Origin: Parapristionchus giblindavisi | Taxonomy: Eukaryota > Nematoda > Chromadorea > Rhabditida > Diplogasteridae | Reading direction: 5' to 3' | Assembly (NCBI GenBank): GCA_943737045.1 | Contig: CALSFV010000133.1 | Location: forward strand, 1 to 64,000 | DNA: 64,000 nucleotides | Shown here: in pieces, positions 1-14,400 of the stretch | Layout of the letters: the number at the start of each line of letters is the position of its first letter | Numbering within the stretch: position 1 is the stretch's first letter | Notes under the pieces: generated by a model | Databases searched by the model: none | What the model was told of the DNA's origin: nothing | What the model saw: only the letters and a program-made list of their open reading frames with translations | Program-made: the position numbers and the translations under genes

Positions 1-227
1 CAAGATATATATTGAAATCAAAGCATGACCATGTATTTTATCTACATCATTACTATTCTAAACATATATTATTCTCATTTCATCTTTCCTTTTTTCTCTC
101 TCATCATATTCATAGGGGTAACGGGGATTTGAGTAATCTATTTGATATATTTCCTTCGAGTATTCAAAAATAATTATCGTTAAAACCATTTCTTAATTCT
201 TAATACCACTCAGCCTTCACTACTCCA

Positions 228-453
228 CAAGATATATATTGAAATCAAAGCATGGCCATGTATTTTATCTACATCATTACTATTCTAAACATATATTATT
301 CTAATTTCATCTTTCCTTTTTTCTCTCTTATCATATTCATAGGGGTAACGGGGATTTGAGTAATCTATTTGATATATTTCCTTGAGTAGTCAAAAGTAAC
401 TATCGTTAAAACCATTTCTTAATTCTTAATACCACTCAGCTTTCACTACTCCA
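228..453 (+). repeat. Example class B monomer (226 bp)
   Basis: Reference copy of the class B monomer. Compared with class A, the block at about 154-178 has lost one C and changed three bases, giving GAGTAGTCAAAAGTAAC. The rest of the monomer is essentially the same as class A. Class B copies are scattered among class A copies. A variant with TTTTCTTGAG or TTATCTTGAG just before the block appears in zones II and III. Confidence 0.9.
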
Positions 454-859
454 CAAGATATATATTGAAATCAAAGCATGGCCATGTATTTTATCTACAT
501 CATTACTATTCTAAACATATATTATTCTAATTTCATCTTTCCTTTTTTCTCTCTCATCATATTCATAGGGGTAACGGGGATTTGAGTAATCTATTTGATA
601 TATTTCCTTCGAATATTCAAAAATAATTATCGTTAAAACCATTTCTTAATTCTTAATACCACTCAGCCTTCACTACTCCACAAGATATATATTGAAATCA
701 AAGCATGGCCATGTATTTTATCTACATCATTACTATTCTAAACATATATTATTCTCATTTCATCTTTCCTTTTTTCTCTCTCATCATATTCATAGGGGTA
801 ACGGGGATTTGAGTAATCTATTTGATATATTTCCTTGAGTAGTCAAAAGTAACTATCGT

Positions 860-2300
860 TAAAACCATTTCTTAATTCTTAATACCACTCAGCATTCACT
901 ACTCCACAAGATATATATTGAAATCAAAGCATGGCCATGTATTTTATCTACATCCTTACTATTCTAAACATATATTATTCTCATTTCATCTTTCCTTTTT
1001 TCTCTCTCATCATATTCATAGGGGTAACGGGGATTTCAGTAATCTATTTGATATATTTCCTTCGAGTATTCAAAAATAATTATCGTTAAAACCATTTCTT
1101 AATTCTTAATACCACTCAGTCTTCACTACTCCACAAGATATTTATTGAAATCAAAGCATGGCCATGTATTTTCTCTACATCATTACTATTCTAAACATAT
1201 ATTATTCTCATTTCATCTTTCCTTTTTTCTCTCTCATCATATTCATAGGGGTAACGGGGATTTGAGTAATCTATTTGATATATTTCCTTCGAGTATTCAA
1301 AAATAATTATCGTTAAAACTATTTCTTAATTCTTAATACCACTCAGCCTTCACTACTCCACAAGATATATATTGAAATCAAAGCATGGCCATGCATTTTA
1401 TCAACATCATTACTATTCCAAACATATATTATTCTCATTTCATCTTTCCTTTTTTCTCTCTTATCATATTCATAGGGGTAACGGGGATTTGAGTAATCTA
1501 TTTGATATATTTCCTTCGAGTATTCAAAAATAATTATCGTTAAAACCATTTCTTAATTCTTAATACCACTCAGCCTTCACTACTCCACAAGATATATATT
1601 GAAATCAAAGCATGGCCATGTATTTTATCTACATCATTACTATTCTAAACATATATTATTCTCATTTCATCTTTCCTTTTTTCTCACTCATCATATTCAT
1701 AGGGGTAACGGGGATTTGAGTAATCTATTTGATATATTTCCTTCGAGTATTCAAAAATAATTATCGTTAAAACCATTTCTTAATTCTTAATACCACTCAG
1801 CCTTCACTACTCCACAAGATATATATTGAAATCAAAGCATGGCCATGTATTTTATCTACATCATTACTATTCTAAACATATATTATTCTCATTTCATCTT
1901 TCCTTGTTTTCTCTCTCATCATATTCATAGGGGTAACGGGGATTTGAGTAATCTATTTGATATATTTCCTTGAGTAGTCAAAAGTAACTATCGTTAAAAC
2001 TATTTCTTAATTCTTAATACCACTCAGCTTTCACTACTCCACAAGATATATATTGAAATCAAAGCATGGCCATGTATTTTATCTACATCATTACTATTCT
2101 AAACATATATTATTCTCATTTCATCTTTCCTTTTTTTCTCTCTCATCATATTCATAGGGGTAACGGGGATTTGAGTAATCTATTTGATATATTTCCTTGA
2201 GTAGTCAAAAGTAACTATCGTTAAAACCATTTCTTAATTCTTAATACCACTCAGTCTTCACTACTCCACAAGATATTTATTGAAATCAAAGCATGGCCAT
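860..2300 (+). repeat. Duplicated block, partner 10,019 bp downstream
   Basis: A run of about six monomers shares its ordered private variants with 10879-12319. The shared markers are GCATTCACT (891 and 10910), TCCTTACTATT, GGGGATTTCAG, ATTTTCTCTAC, TATTCCAAAC, TTCTCACTC and TCCTTG (1901 and 11920). The offset is 10,019 bp at every marker checked. Small differences, such as TCAACATC against TCTACATC and an altered ATATTTAAT in the downstream copy, postdate the duplication. A shorter part (about 760-1430) also matches 7590-8260 at offset 6,828. Confidence 0.8.
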
Positions 2301-4320
2301 GTATTTTATCTACATCATTACTATTCTAAACATATATTATTCTCATTTCATCTTTCCTTGTTTTCTCTCTCATCATATTCATAGGGGTAACGGGGATTTG
2401 AGTAATCTATTTGATATATTTCCTTGAGTAGTCAAAAGTAACTATCGTTAAAACTATTTCTTAATTCTTAATACCACTCAGCTTTCACTACTCCACAAGA
2501 TATATATTGAAATCAAAGCATGGCCATGTATTTTATCTACATCATTACTATTCTAAACATATATTATTCTCATTTCATCTTTCCTTTTTTTCTCTCTCAT
2601 CATATTCATAGGGGTAACGGGGATTTGAGTAATCTATTTGATATATTTCCTTGAGTAGTCAAAAGTAACTATCGTTAAAACCATTTCTTAATTCTTAATA
2701 CCACTCAGTCTTCACTACTCCACAAGATATTTATTGAAATCAAAGCATGGCCATGTATTTTATCTACATCATTACTATTCTAAACATATATTATTCTCAT
2801 TTCATCTTTCCTTTTTTCTCTCTCATCATATTCTTAGGGGTAACGGGGATTTGAGTAATCTATTTGATATATTTCCTTCGAGTATTCAAAAATAATTATC
2901 GTTAAAACCATTTCTTAATTCTTAATACCACTCAGTCTTCACTACTCCACAAGATATTTATTGAAATCAAAGCATGGCCATGTATTTTATCTACATCATT
3001 ACTATTCTAAACATATATTATTCTCATTTCATCTTTCCTTTTTTCTCACTCATCATATTCATAGGGGTAACGGGGATTTGAGTAATCTATTTGATATATT
3101 TCCTTCGAGTATTCAAAAATAATTATCGTTAAAACCATTTCTTAATTCTTAATACCACTCAGCCTTCACTACTCCACAAGATATATATTGAAATCAAAGC
3201 ATGGCCATGTATTTTATCTACATCATTACTATTCTAAACATATATTATTCTCATTTCATCTTTCCTTGTTTTCTCTCTCATCATATTCATAGGGGTAACG
3301 GGGATTTGAGTAATCTATTTGATATATTTCCTTGAGTAGTCAAAAGTAACTATCGTTAAAACTATTTCTTAATTCTTAATACCACTCAGCTTTCACTACT
3401 CCACAAGATATATATTGAAATCAAAGCATGGCCATGTATTTTATCTACATCATTACTATTCTAAACATATATTATTCTCATTTCATCTTTCCTTTTTTTC
3501 TCTCTCATCATATTCATAGGGGTAACGGGGATTTGAGTAATCTATTTGATATATTTCCTTGAGTAGTCAAAAGTAACTATCGTTAAAACCATTTCTTAAT
3601 TCTTAATACCACTCAGTCTTCACTACTCCACAAGATATTTATTGAAATCAAAGCATGGCCATGTATTTTATCTACATCATTACTATTCTAAACATATATT
3701 ATTCTCATTTCATCTTTCCTTTTTTCTCACTCATCATATTCATAGGGGTAACGGGGATTTGAGTAATCTATTTGATATATTTCCTTCGAGTATTCAAAAA
3801 TAATTATCGTTAAAACCATTTCTTAATTCTTAATACCACTCAGCCTTCACTACTCCACAAGATATATATTGAAATCAAAGCATGGCCATGTATTTTATCT
3901 ACATCATTACTATTCTAAACATATATTATTCTCATTTCATCTTTCCTTGTTTTCTCTCTCATCATATTCATAGGGGTAACGGGGATTTGAGTAATCTATT
4001 TGATATATTTCCTTGAGTAGTCAAAAGTAACTATCGTTAAAACTATTTCTTAATTCTTAATACCACTCAGCTTTCACTACTCCACAAGATATATATTGAA
4101 ATCAAAGCATGGCCATGTATTTTATCTACATCATTACTATTCTAAACATATATTATTCTCATTTCATCTTTCCTTTTTTTCTCTCTCATCATATTCATAG
4201 GGGTAACGGGGATTTGAGTAATCTATTTGATATATTTCCTTGAGTAGTCAAAAGTAACTATCGTTAAAACCATTTCTTAATTCTTAATACCACTCAGTCT
4301 TCACTACTCCACAAGATATT
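1901..4320 (+). repeat. Nested 2-, 3- and 6-monomer duplications
   Basis: The marker TCCTTGTTTTC recurs at 1901, 2355, 3262 and 3944, giving steps of 454 (2 monomers), 907 (4 monomers) and 682 bp (3 monomers). The marker TTCTCACTC repeats at about 3041 and 3722. The pairing ATTCTTAGGGG followed by ATATTTATTG also recurs. The pattern indicates several overlapping short tandem duplications rather than one regular unit. Confidence 0.75.
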
Positions 4321-5099
4321 TATTGAAATCAAAGCATGGCCATGTATTTTATCTACATCATTACTATTCTAAACATATATTATTCTCATTTCATCTTTCC
4401 TTTTTTCTCTCTCATCATATTCTTAGGGGTAACGGGGATTTGAGTAATCTATTTGATATATTTCCTTCGAGTATTCAAAAATAATTATCGTTAAAACCAT
4501 TTCTTAATTCTTAATACCACTCAGTCTTCACTACTCCACAAGATATTTATTGAAATCAAAGCATGGCCATGTATTTTATCAACATCATTACTATTCTAAA
4601 CGTATATTATTCTCATTTCATCTTTCCTTTTTTCTCTCTCATCATATTCATAGGGGTAACGGGGATTTGAGTAATCTATTTGATATATTTCCTTCGAGTA
4701 TTCAAAAATAATTATCGTTAAAACCATTTCTTAATTCTTAATACCACTCAGTCTTCACTACTCCACAAGATATATATTGAAATCAAAGCATGGTCATGTA
4801 TTTTATCTACATCATTACTATTCTAAACATATGTATATTATTCTCATTTCATCTTTCCTTTTTTTCTCTCTCATCATATTCATAGGGGTAACGGGGATTT
4901 GAGTAATCTATTTGATATATTTCCTTCGAGTATTCAAAAATAATTATCGTTAAAACCATTTCTTAATTCTTAATACCACTCAGCCTTCACTACTCCACAA
5001 GATATATATTGAAATCAAAGCATGGCCATGTTTTTTATCTACATCATTACTATTCTAAACATATATTATTCTCATTTCATCTTTCCTTGTTTTCTCTCT

Positions 5100-8000
5100 C
5101 ATCATATTCATAGGGGTAACGGGGATTTGAGTAATCTATTTGATATATTTCCTTGAGTAGTCAAAAGTAACTATCGTTAAAACTATTTCTTAATTCTTAA
5201 TACCACTCAGCTTTCACTACTCCACAAGATATATATTGAAATCAAAGCATGGCCATGTATTTTATCTACATCATTACTATTCTAAACATATATTATTCTC
5301 ATTTCATCTTTCCTTTTTTTCTCTCTCATCATATTCATAGGGGTAACGGGGATTTGAGTAATCTATTTGATATATTTCCTTCGAGTATTCAAAAATAATT
5401 ATCGTTAAAACCATTTCTTAATTCTTAATACCACTCAGTCTTCACTACTCCACAAGATATTTATTGAAATCAAAGCATGGCCATGTATTTTATCAACATC
5501 ATTACTATTCTAAACGTATATTATTCTCATTTCATCTTTCCTTTTTTCTCTCTCATCATATTCATAGGGGTAACGGGGATTTGAGTAATCTATTTGATAT
5601 ATTTCCTTCGAGTATTCAAAAATAATTATCGTTAAAACCATTTCTTAATTCTTAATACCACTCAGTCTTCACTACTCCACAAGATATATATTGAAATCAA
5701 AGCATGGTCATGTATTTTATCTACATCATTACTATTCTAAACATATGTATATTATTCTCATTTCATCTTTCCTTTTTTCTCTCTCATCATATTCATAGGG
5801 GTAACGGGGATTTGAGTAATCTATTTGATATATTTCCTTGAGTAGTCAAAAGTAACTATCGTTAAAACCATTTCTTAATTCTTAATACCACTCAGCCTTC
5901 ACTACTCCACAAGATATATATTGAAATCAAAGCATGGCCATGTATTTTATCTACATCATTACTATTCTAAACATATATTATTCTAATTTCATCTTTCCTT
6001 TTTTCTCTCTCATCATATTCATAGGGGTAACGGGGATTTGAGTAATCTATTTGATATATTTCCTTCGAATATTCAAAAATAATTATCGTTAAAACCATTT
6101 CTTAATTCTTAATACCACTCAGCCTTCACTACTCCACAAGATATATATTGAAATCAAAGCATGGCCATGTATTTTATCTACATCATTACTATTCTAAACA
6201 TATATTATTCTCATTTCATCTTTCCTTTTTCTCTCTCATCATATTCATAGGGGTAACGGGGATTTGAGTAATCTATTTGATATATTTCCTTCGAGTATTC
6301 AAAAATAATTATCGTTAAAACCATTTCTTAATTCTTAATACCACTCAGTCTTCACTACTCCACAAGATATATATTGAAATCAAAGCATGGCCATGTATTT
6401 TATCTACATCATTACTATTCTAAACATATGTATATTATTCTCATTTCATCTTTCCTTTTTTTCTCTCTCATCATATTCATAGGGGTAACGGGGATTTGAG
6501 TAATCTATTTGATATATTTCCTTCGAGTATTCAAAAATAATTATCGTTAAAACCATTTCTTAATTCTTAATACCACTCAGTCTTCACTACTCCACAAGAT
6601 ATTTATTGAAATCAAAGCATGGCCATGTATTTTATCAACATCATTACTATTCTAAACGTATATTATTCTCATTTCATCTTTCCTTTTTTCTCTCTCATCA
6701 TATTCATAGGGGTAACGGGGATTTGAGTAATCTATTTGATATATTTCCTTCGAGTATTCAAAAATAATTATCGTTAAAACCATTTCTTAATTCTTAATAC
6801 CACTCAGTCTTCACTACTCCACAAGATATATATTGAAATCAAAGCATGGTCATGTATTTTATCTACATCATTACTATTCTAAACATATGTATATTATTCT
6901 CATTTCATCTTTCCTTTTTTCTCTCTCATCATATTCATAGGGGTAACGGGGATTTGAGTAATCTATTTGATATATTTCCTTGAGTAGTCAAAAGTAACTA
7001 TCGTTAAAACCATTTCTTAATTCTTAATACCACTCAGCCTTCACTACTCCACAAGATATATATTGAAATCAAAGCATGGCCATGTATTTTATCTACATCA
7101 TTACTATTCTAAACATATATTATTCTAATTTCATCTTTCCTTTTTTCTCTCTCATCATATTCATAGGGGTAACGGGGATTTGAGTAATCTATTTGATATA
7201 TTTCCTTCGAATATTCAAAAATAATTATCGTTAAAACCATTTCTTAATTCTTAATACCACTCAGCCTTCACTACTCCACAAGATATATATTGAAATCAAA
7301 GCATGGCCATGTATTTTATCTACATCATTACTATTCTAAACATATATTATTCTCATTTCATCTTTCCTTTTTCTCTCTCATCATATTCATAGGGGTAACG
7401 GGGATTTGAGTAATCTATTTGATATATTTCCTTCGAGTATTCAAAAATAATTATCGTTAAAACCATTTCTTAATTCTTAATACCACTCAGTCTTCACTAC
7501 TCCACAAGATATATATTGAAATCAAAGCATGGCCATGTATTTTATCTACATCATTACTATTCTAAACATATGTATATTATTCTCATTTCATCTTTCCTTT
7601 TTTCTCTCTCATCATATTCATAGGGGTAACGGGGATTTGAGTAATCTATTTGATATATTTCCTTGAGTAGTCAAAAGTAACTATCGTTAAAACCATTTCT
7701 TAATTCTTAATACCACTCAGCATTCACTACTCCACAAGATATATATTGAAATCAAAGCATGGCCATGTATTTTATCTACATCCTTACTATTCTAAACATA
7801 TATTATTCTCATTTCATCTTTCCTTTTTTCTCTCTCATCATATTCATAGGGGTAACGGGGATTTCAGTAATCTATTTGATATATTTCCTTCGAGTATTCA
7901 AAAATAATTATCGTTAAAACCATTTCTTAATTCTTAATACCACTCAGTCTTCACTACTCCACAAGATATTTATTGAAATCAAAGCATGGCCATGTATTTT

Positions 8001-8290
8001 CTCTACATCATTACTATTCTAAACATATATTATTCTCATTTCATCTTTCCTTTTTTCTCTCTCATCATATTCATAGGGGTAACGGGGATTTGAGTAATCT
8101 ATTTGATATATTTCCTTCGAGTATTCAAAAATAATTATCGTTAAAACTATTTCTTAATTCTTAATACCACTCAGCCTTCACTACTCCACAAGATATATAT
8201 TGAAATCAAAGCATGGCCATGCATTTTATCTACATCATTACTATTCCAAACATATATTATTCTCATTTCATCTTTCCTTTTTTTCTCTCT
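5100..8290 (+). repeat. 14-monomer tandem block, copy 1 (3,191 bp)
   Basis: Every diagnostic variant in this block returns 3,191 bp later: AAACGTAT at 5511/8702 and 6653/9844, CATATGTATATT at 7567/10758, GCATTCACT at 7719/10910 and TTCCAAAC at about 8246/11437. The block length equals the offset, so this is a direct tandem duplication of about 14 monomers. Edges are approximate: the match fails left of about 5090 and right of about 8275. Confidence 0.85.
5511..7794 (+). repeat. 5-monomer tandem repeat (1,142 bp) nested in the 14-monomer block
   Basis: AAACGTAT at 5511 and 6653, and the CATGGTCATG plus CATATGTATATT monomer at 5739 and 6881, are both 1,142 bp apart. Five monomers plus a few added bases give this length. 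The same pair is present in the second 14-monomer copy (8702 and 9844), so the 5-monomer duplication is older than the 14-monomer one. Confidence 0.8.
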
Positions 8291-11200
8291 CATCATATTC
8301 ATAGGGGTAACGGGGATTTGAGTAATCTATTTGATATATTTCCTTGAGTAGTCAAAAGTAACTATCGTTAAAACTATTTCTTAATTCTTAATACCACTCA
8401 GCTTTCACTACTCCACAAGATATATATTGAAATCAAAGCATGGCCATGTATTTTATCTACATCATTACTATTCTAAACATATATTATTCTCATTTCATCT
8501 TTCCTTTTTTTCTCTCTCATCATATTCATAGGGGTAACGGGGATTTGAGTAATCTATTTGATATATTTCCTTCGAGTATTCAAAAATAATTATCGTTAAA
8601 ACCATTTCTTAATTCTTAATACCACTCAGTCTTCACTACTCCACAAGATATTTATTGAAATCAAAGCATGGCCATGTATTTTATCAACATCATTACTATT
8701 CTAAACGTATATTATTCTCATTTCATCTTTCCTTTTTTCTCTCTCATCATATTCATAGGGGTAACGGGGATTTGAGTAATCTATTTGATATATTTCCTTC
8801 GAGTATTCAAAAATAATTATCGTTAAAACCATTTCTTAATTCTTAATACCACTCAGTCTTCACTACTCCACAAGATATATATTGAAATCAAAGCATGGTC
8901 ATGTATTTTATCTACATCATTACTATTCTAAACATATGTATATTATTCTCATTTCATCTTTCCTTTTTTCTCTCTCATCATATTCATAGGGGTAACGGGG
9001 ATTTGAGTAATCTATTTGATATATTTCCTTGAGTAGTCAAAAGTAACTATCGTTAAAACCATTTCTTAATTCTTAATACCACTCAGCCTTCACTACTCCA
9101 CAAGATATATATTGAAATCAAAGCATGGCCATGTATTTTATCTACATCATTACTATTCTAAACATATATTATTCTAATTTCATCTTTCCTTTTTTCTCTC
9201 TCATCATATTCATAGGGGTAACGGGGATTTGAGTAATCTATTTGATATATTTCCTTCGAATATTCAAAAATAATTATCGTTAAAACCATTTCTTAATTCT
9301 TAATACCACTCAGCCTTCACTACTCCACAAGATATATATTGAAATCAAAGCATGGCCATGTATTTTATCTACATCATTACTATTCTAAACATATATTATT
9401 CTCATTTCATCTTTCCTTTTTCTCTCTCATCATATTCATAGGGGTAACGGGGATTTGAGTAATCTATTTGATATATTTCCTTCGAGTATTCAAAAATAAT
9501 TATCGTTAAAACCATTTCTTAATTCTTAATACCACTCAGTCTTCACTACTCCACAAGATATATATTGAAATCAAAGCATGGCCATGTATTTTATCTACAT
9601 CATTACTATTCTAAACATATGTATATTATTCTCATTTCATCTTTCCTTTTTTTCTCTCTCATCATATTCATAGGGGTAACGGGGATTTGAGTAATCTATT
9701 TGATATATTTCCTTCGAGTATTCAAAAATAATTATCGTTAAAACCATTTCTTAATTCTTAATACCACTCAGTCTTCACTACTCCACAAGATATTTATTGA
9801 AATCAAAGCATGGCCATGTATTTTATCAACATCATTACTATTCTAAACGTATATTATTCTCATTTCATCTTTCCTTTTTTCTCTCTCATCATATTCATAG
9901 GGGTAACGGGGATTTGAGTAATCTATTTGATATATTTCCTTCGAGTATTCAAAAATAATTATCGTTAAAACCATTTCTTAATTCTTAATACCACTCAGTC
10001 TTCACTACTCCACAAGATATATATTGAAATCAAAGCATGGTCATGTATTTTATCTACATCATTACTATTCTAAACATATGTATATTATTCTCATTTCATC
10101 TTTCCTTTTTTCTCTCTCATCATATTCATAGGGGTAACGGGGATTTGAGTAATCTATTTGATATATTTCCTTGAGTAGTCAAAAGTAACTATCGTTAAAA
10201 CCATTTCTTAATTCTTAATACCACTCAGCCTTCACTACTCCACAAGATATATATTGAAATCAAAGCATGGCCATGTATTTTATCTACATCATTACTATTC
10301 TAAACATATATTATTCTAATTTCATCTTTCCTTTTTTCTCTCTCATCATATTCATAGGGGTAACGGGGATTTGAGTAATCTATTTGATATATTTCCTTCG
10401 AATATTCAAAAATAATTATCGTTAAAACCATTTCTTAATTCTTAATACCACTCAGCCTTCACTACTCCACAAGATATATATTGAAATCAAAGCATGGCCA
10501 TGTATTTTATCTACATCATTACTATTCTAAACATATATTATTCTCATTTCATCTTTCCTTTTTCTCTCTCATCATATTCATAGGGGTAACGGGGATTTGA
10601 GTAATCTATTTGATATATTTCCTTCGAGTATTCAAAAATAATTATCGTTAAAACCATTTCTTAATTCTTAATACCACTCAGTCTTCACTACTCCACAAGA
10701 TATATATTGAAATCAAAGCATGGCCATGTATTTTATCTACATCATTACTATTCTAAACATATGTATATTATTCTCATTTCATCTTTCCTTTTTTCTCTCT
10801 CATCATATTCATAGGGGTAACGGGGATTTGAGTAATCTATTTGATATATTTCCTTGAGTAGTCAAAAGTAACTATCGTTAAAACCATTTCTTAATTCTTA
10901 ATACCACTCAGCATTCACTACTCCACAAGATATATATTGAAATCAAAGCATGGCCATGTATTTTATCTACATCCTTACTATTCTAAACATATATTATTCT
11001 CATTTCATCTTTCCTTTTTTCTCTCTCATCATATTCATAGGGGTAACGGGGATTTCAGTAATCTATTTGATATATTTCCTTCGAGTATTCAAAAATAATT
11101 ATCGTTAAAACCATTTCTTAATTCTTAATACCACTCAGTCTTCACTACTCCACAAGATATTTATTGAAATCAAAGCATGGCCATGTATTTTCTCTACATC

Positions 11201-11481
11201 ATTACTATTCTAAACATATATTATTCTCATTTCATCTTTCCTTTTTTCTCTCTCATCATATTCATAGGGGTAACGGGGATTTGAGTAATCTATTTGATAT
11301 ATTTCCTTCGAGTATTCAAAAATAATTATCGTTAAAACTATTTCTTAATTCTTAATACCACTCAGCCTTCACTACTCCACAAGATATATATTGAAATCAA
11401 AGCATGGCCATGCATTTTATCTACATCATTACTATTCCAAACATATATTATTCTCATTTCATCTTTCCTTTTTTCTCTCTT
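8291..11481 (+). repeat. 14-monomer tandem block, copy 2 (3,191 bp)
   Basis: Second copy of the 5100-8290 block, immediately adjacent. It carries the same ordered series of AAACGTAT, CATATGTATATT, GCATTCACT, GGGGATTTCAG and TATTCCAAAC variants. After about 11,470 the two copies diverge, and the sequence continues as the partner of 1440-2300. Confidence 0.85.
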
Positions 11482-14400
11482 ATCATATTCATAGGGGTAA
11501 CGGGGATTTGAGTAATCTATTTGATATATTTCCTTCGAGTATTCAAAAATAATTATCGTTAAAACCATTTCTTAATTCTTAATACCACTCAGCCTTCACT
11601 ACTCCACAAGATATATATTGAAATCAAAGCATGGCCATGTATTTTATCTACATCATTACTATTCTAAACATATATTATTCTCATTTCATCTTTCCTTTTT
11701 TCTCACTCATCATATTCATAGGGGTAACGGGGATTTGAGTAATCTATTTGATATATTTCCTTCGAGTATTCAAAAATAATTATCGTTAAAACCATTTCTT
11801 AATATTTAATACCACTCAGCCTTCACTACTCCACAAGATATATATTGAAATCAAAGCATGGCCATGTATTTTATCTACATCATTACTATTCTAAACATAT
11901 ATTATTCTCATTTCATCTTTCCTTGTTTTCTCTCTCATCATATTCATAGGGGTAACGGGGATTTGAGTAATCTATTTGATATATTTCCTTGAGTAGTCAA
12001 AAGTAACTATCGTTAAAACTATTTCTTAATTCTTAATACCACTCAGCTTTCACTACTCCACAAGATATATATTGAAATCAAAGCATGGCCATGTATTTTA
12101 TCTACATCATTACTATTCTAAACATATATTATTCTCATTTCATCTTTCCTTTTTTTCTCTCTCATCATATTCATAGGGGTAACGGGGATTTGAGTAATCT
12201 ATTTGATATATTTCCTTGAGTAGTCAAAAGTAACTATCGTTAAAACCATTTCTTAATTCTTAATACCACTCAGTCTTCACTACTCCACAAGATATTTATT
12301 GAAATCAAAGCATGGCCATGTATTTTATCTACATCATTACTATTCTAAACATATATTATTCTCATTTCATCTTTCCTTTTTTCTCTCTCATCATATTCTT
12401 AGGGGTAACGGGGATTTGAGTAATCTATTTGATATATTTCCTTCGAGTATTCAAAAATAATTATCGTTAAAACCATTTCTTAATTCTTAATACCACTCAG
12501 TCTTCACTACTCCACAAGATATTTATTGAAATCAAAGCATGGCCATGTATTTTATCAACATCATTACTATTCTAAACGTATATTATTCTCATTTCATCTT
12601 TCCTTTTTTTCTCTTTCATCATATTCATAGGGGTAACGGGGATTTGAGTAATCTATTTGATATATTTCCTTCGAGTATTCAAAAATAATTATCGTTAAAA
12701 CCATTTCTTAATTCTTAATACCACTCAGCCTTCACTACTCCACAAGATATATATTGAAATCAAAGCATGGCCATGTATTTTATCAACATCATTACTATTC
12801 TAAACGTATATTATTCTCATTTCATCTTTCCTTTTTTTCTCTCTCATCATATTCATAGGGGTAACGGGGATTTGAGTAATCTATTTGATATATTTCCTTC
12901 GAGTATTCAAAAATAATTATCGTTAAAACCATTTCTTAATTCTTAATACCACTCAGCCTTCACTACTCCACAAGATATATATTGAAATCAAAGCATGGCC
13001 ATGTATTTTATCTACATCATTACTATTCTAAACATATATTATTCTCATTTCATCTTTCCTTTTTTCTCACTCATCATATTCATAGGGGTAACGGGGATTT
13101 GAGTAATCTATTTGATATATTTCCTTCGAGTATTCAAAAATAATTATCGTTAAAACCATTTCTTAATTCTTAATACCACTCAGCCTTCACTACTCCACAA
13201 GATATATATTGAAATCAAAGCATGGTCATGTATTTTATCTACATCATTACTATTCTAAACATATATTATTCTCATTTCATCTTTCCTTTTTTTCTCTTTC
13301 ATCATATTCATAGGGGTAACGGGGATTTGAGTAATCTATTTGATATATTTCCTTCGAGTATTCAAAAATAATTATCGTTAAAACCATTTCTTAATTCTTA
13401 ATACCACTCAGTCTTCACTACTCCACAAGATATTTATTGAAATCAAAGCATGGCCATGTATTTTATCAACATCATTACTATTCTAAACGTATATTATTCT
13501 CATTTCATCTTTCCTTTTTTTCTCTCTCATCATATTCATAGGGGTAACGGGGATTTGAGTAATCTATTTGATATATTTCCTTCGAGTATTCAAAAATAAT
13601 TATCGTTAAAACCATTTCTTAATTCTTAATACCACTCAGCCTTCACTACTCCACAAGATATATATTGAAATCAAAGCATGGCCATGTATTTTATCTACAT
13701 CATTACTATTCTAAACATATATTATTCTCATTTCATCTTTCCTTTTTTCTCACTCATCATATTCATAGGGGTAACGGGGATTTGAGTAATCTATTTGATA
13801 TATTTCCTTCGAGTATTCAAAAATAATTATCGTTAAAACTATTTCTTAATTCTTAATACCACTCAGCCTTCACTACTCCACAAGATATATATTGAAATCA
13901 AAGCATGGCCATGTATTTTATCTACATCATTACTATTCTAAACATATATTATTCTCATTTCATCTTTCCTTTTTTCTCTCTTATCATATTCATAGGGGTA
14001 ACGGGGATTTGAGTAATCTATTTGATATATTTCCTTGAGTAGTCAAAAGTAACTATCGTTAAAACCATTTCTTAATTCTTAATACCACTCAGCCTTCACT
14101 ACTCCACAAGATATATATTGAAATCAAAGCATGGCCATGTATTTAATCTACATCATTACTATTCTAAACATATATTATTCTAATTTCATCTTTCCTTTTT
14201 TCTCTCTCATCATATTCATAGGGGTAACGGGGATTTGAGTAATCTATTTGATATATTTCCTTCGAATATTCAAAAATAATTATCGTTAAAACCATTTCTT
14301 AATTCTTAATACCACTCAGCCTTCACTACTCCACAAGATATATATTGAAATCAAAGCATGACCATGTATTTTATCTACATCATTACTATTCTAAACATAT

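Noticed and set aside
115..126. Telomere-type repeat because of GGGGTAACGGGG
   Set aside because: It occurs once per 227 bp monomer and is never tandemly repeated as a short telomeric unit.
150..166. CENP-B box in the monomer around TTCGAG
   Set aside because: Only the TTCG half fits. The required A and CGGG at the proper spacing are missing.
1343..1549. 68-codon minus-strand open frame, repeated identically at 11362-11568
   Set aside because: It is a read-through of the satellite in one variant monomer type, recurs only because that block was duplicated, has no ribosomal or splice context and no recognisable domain.
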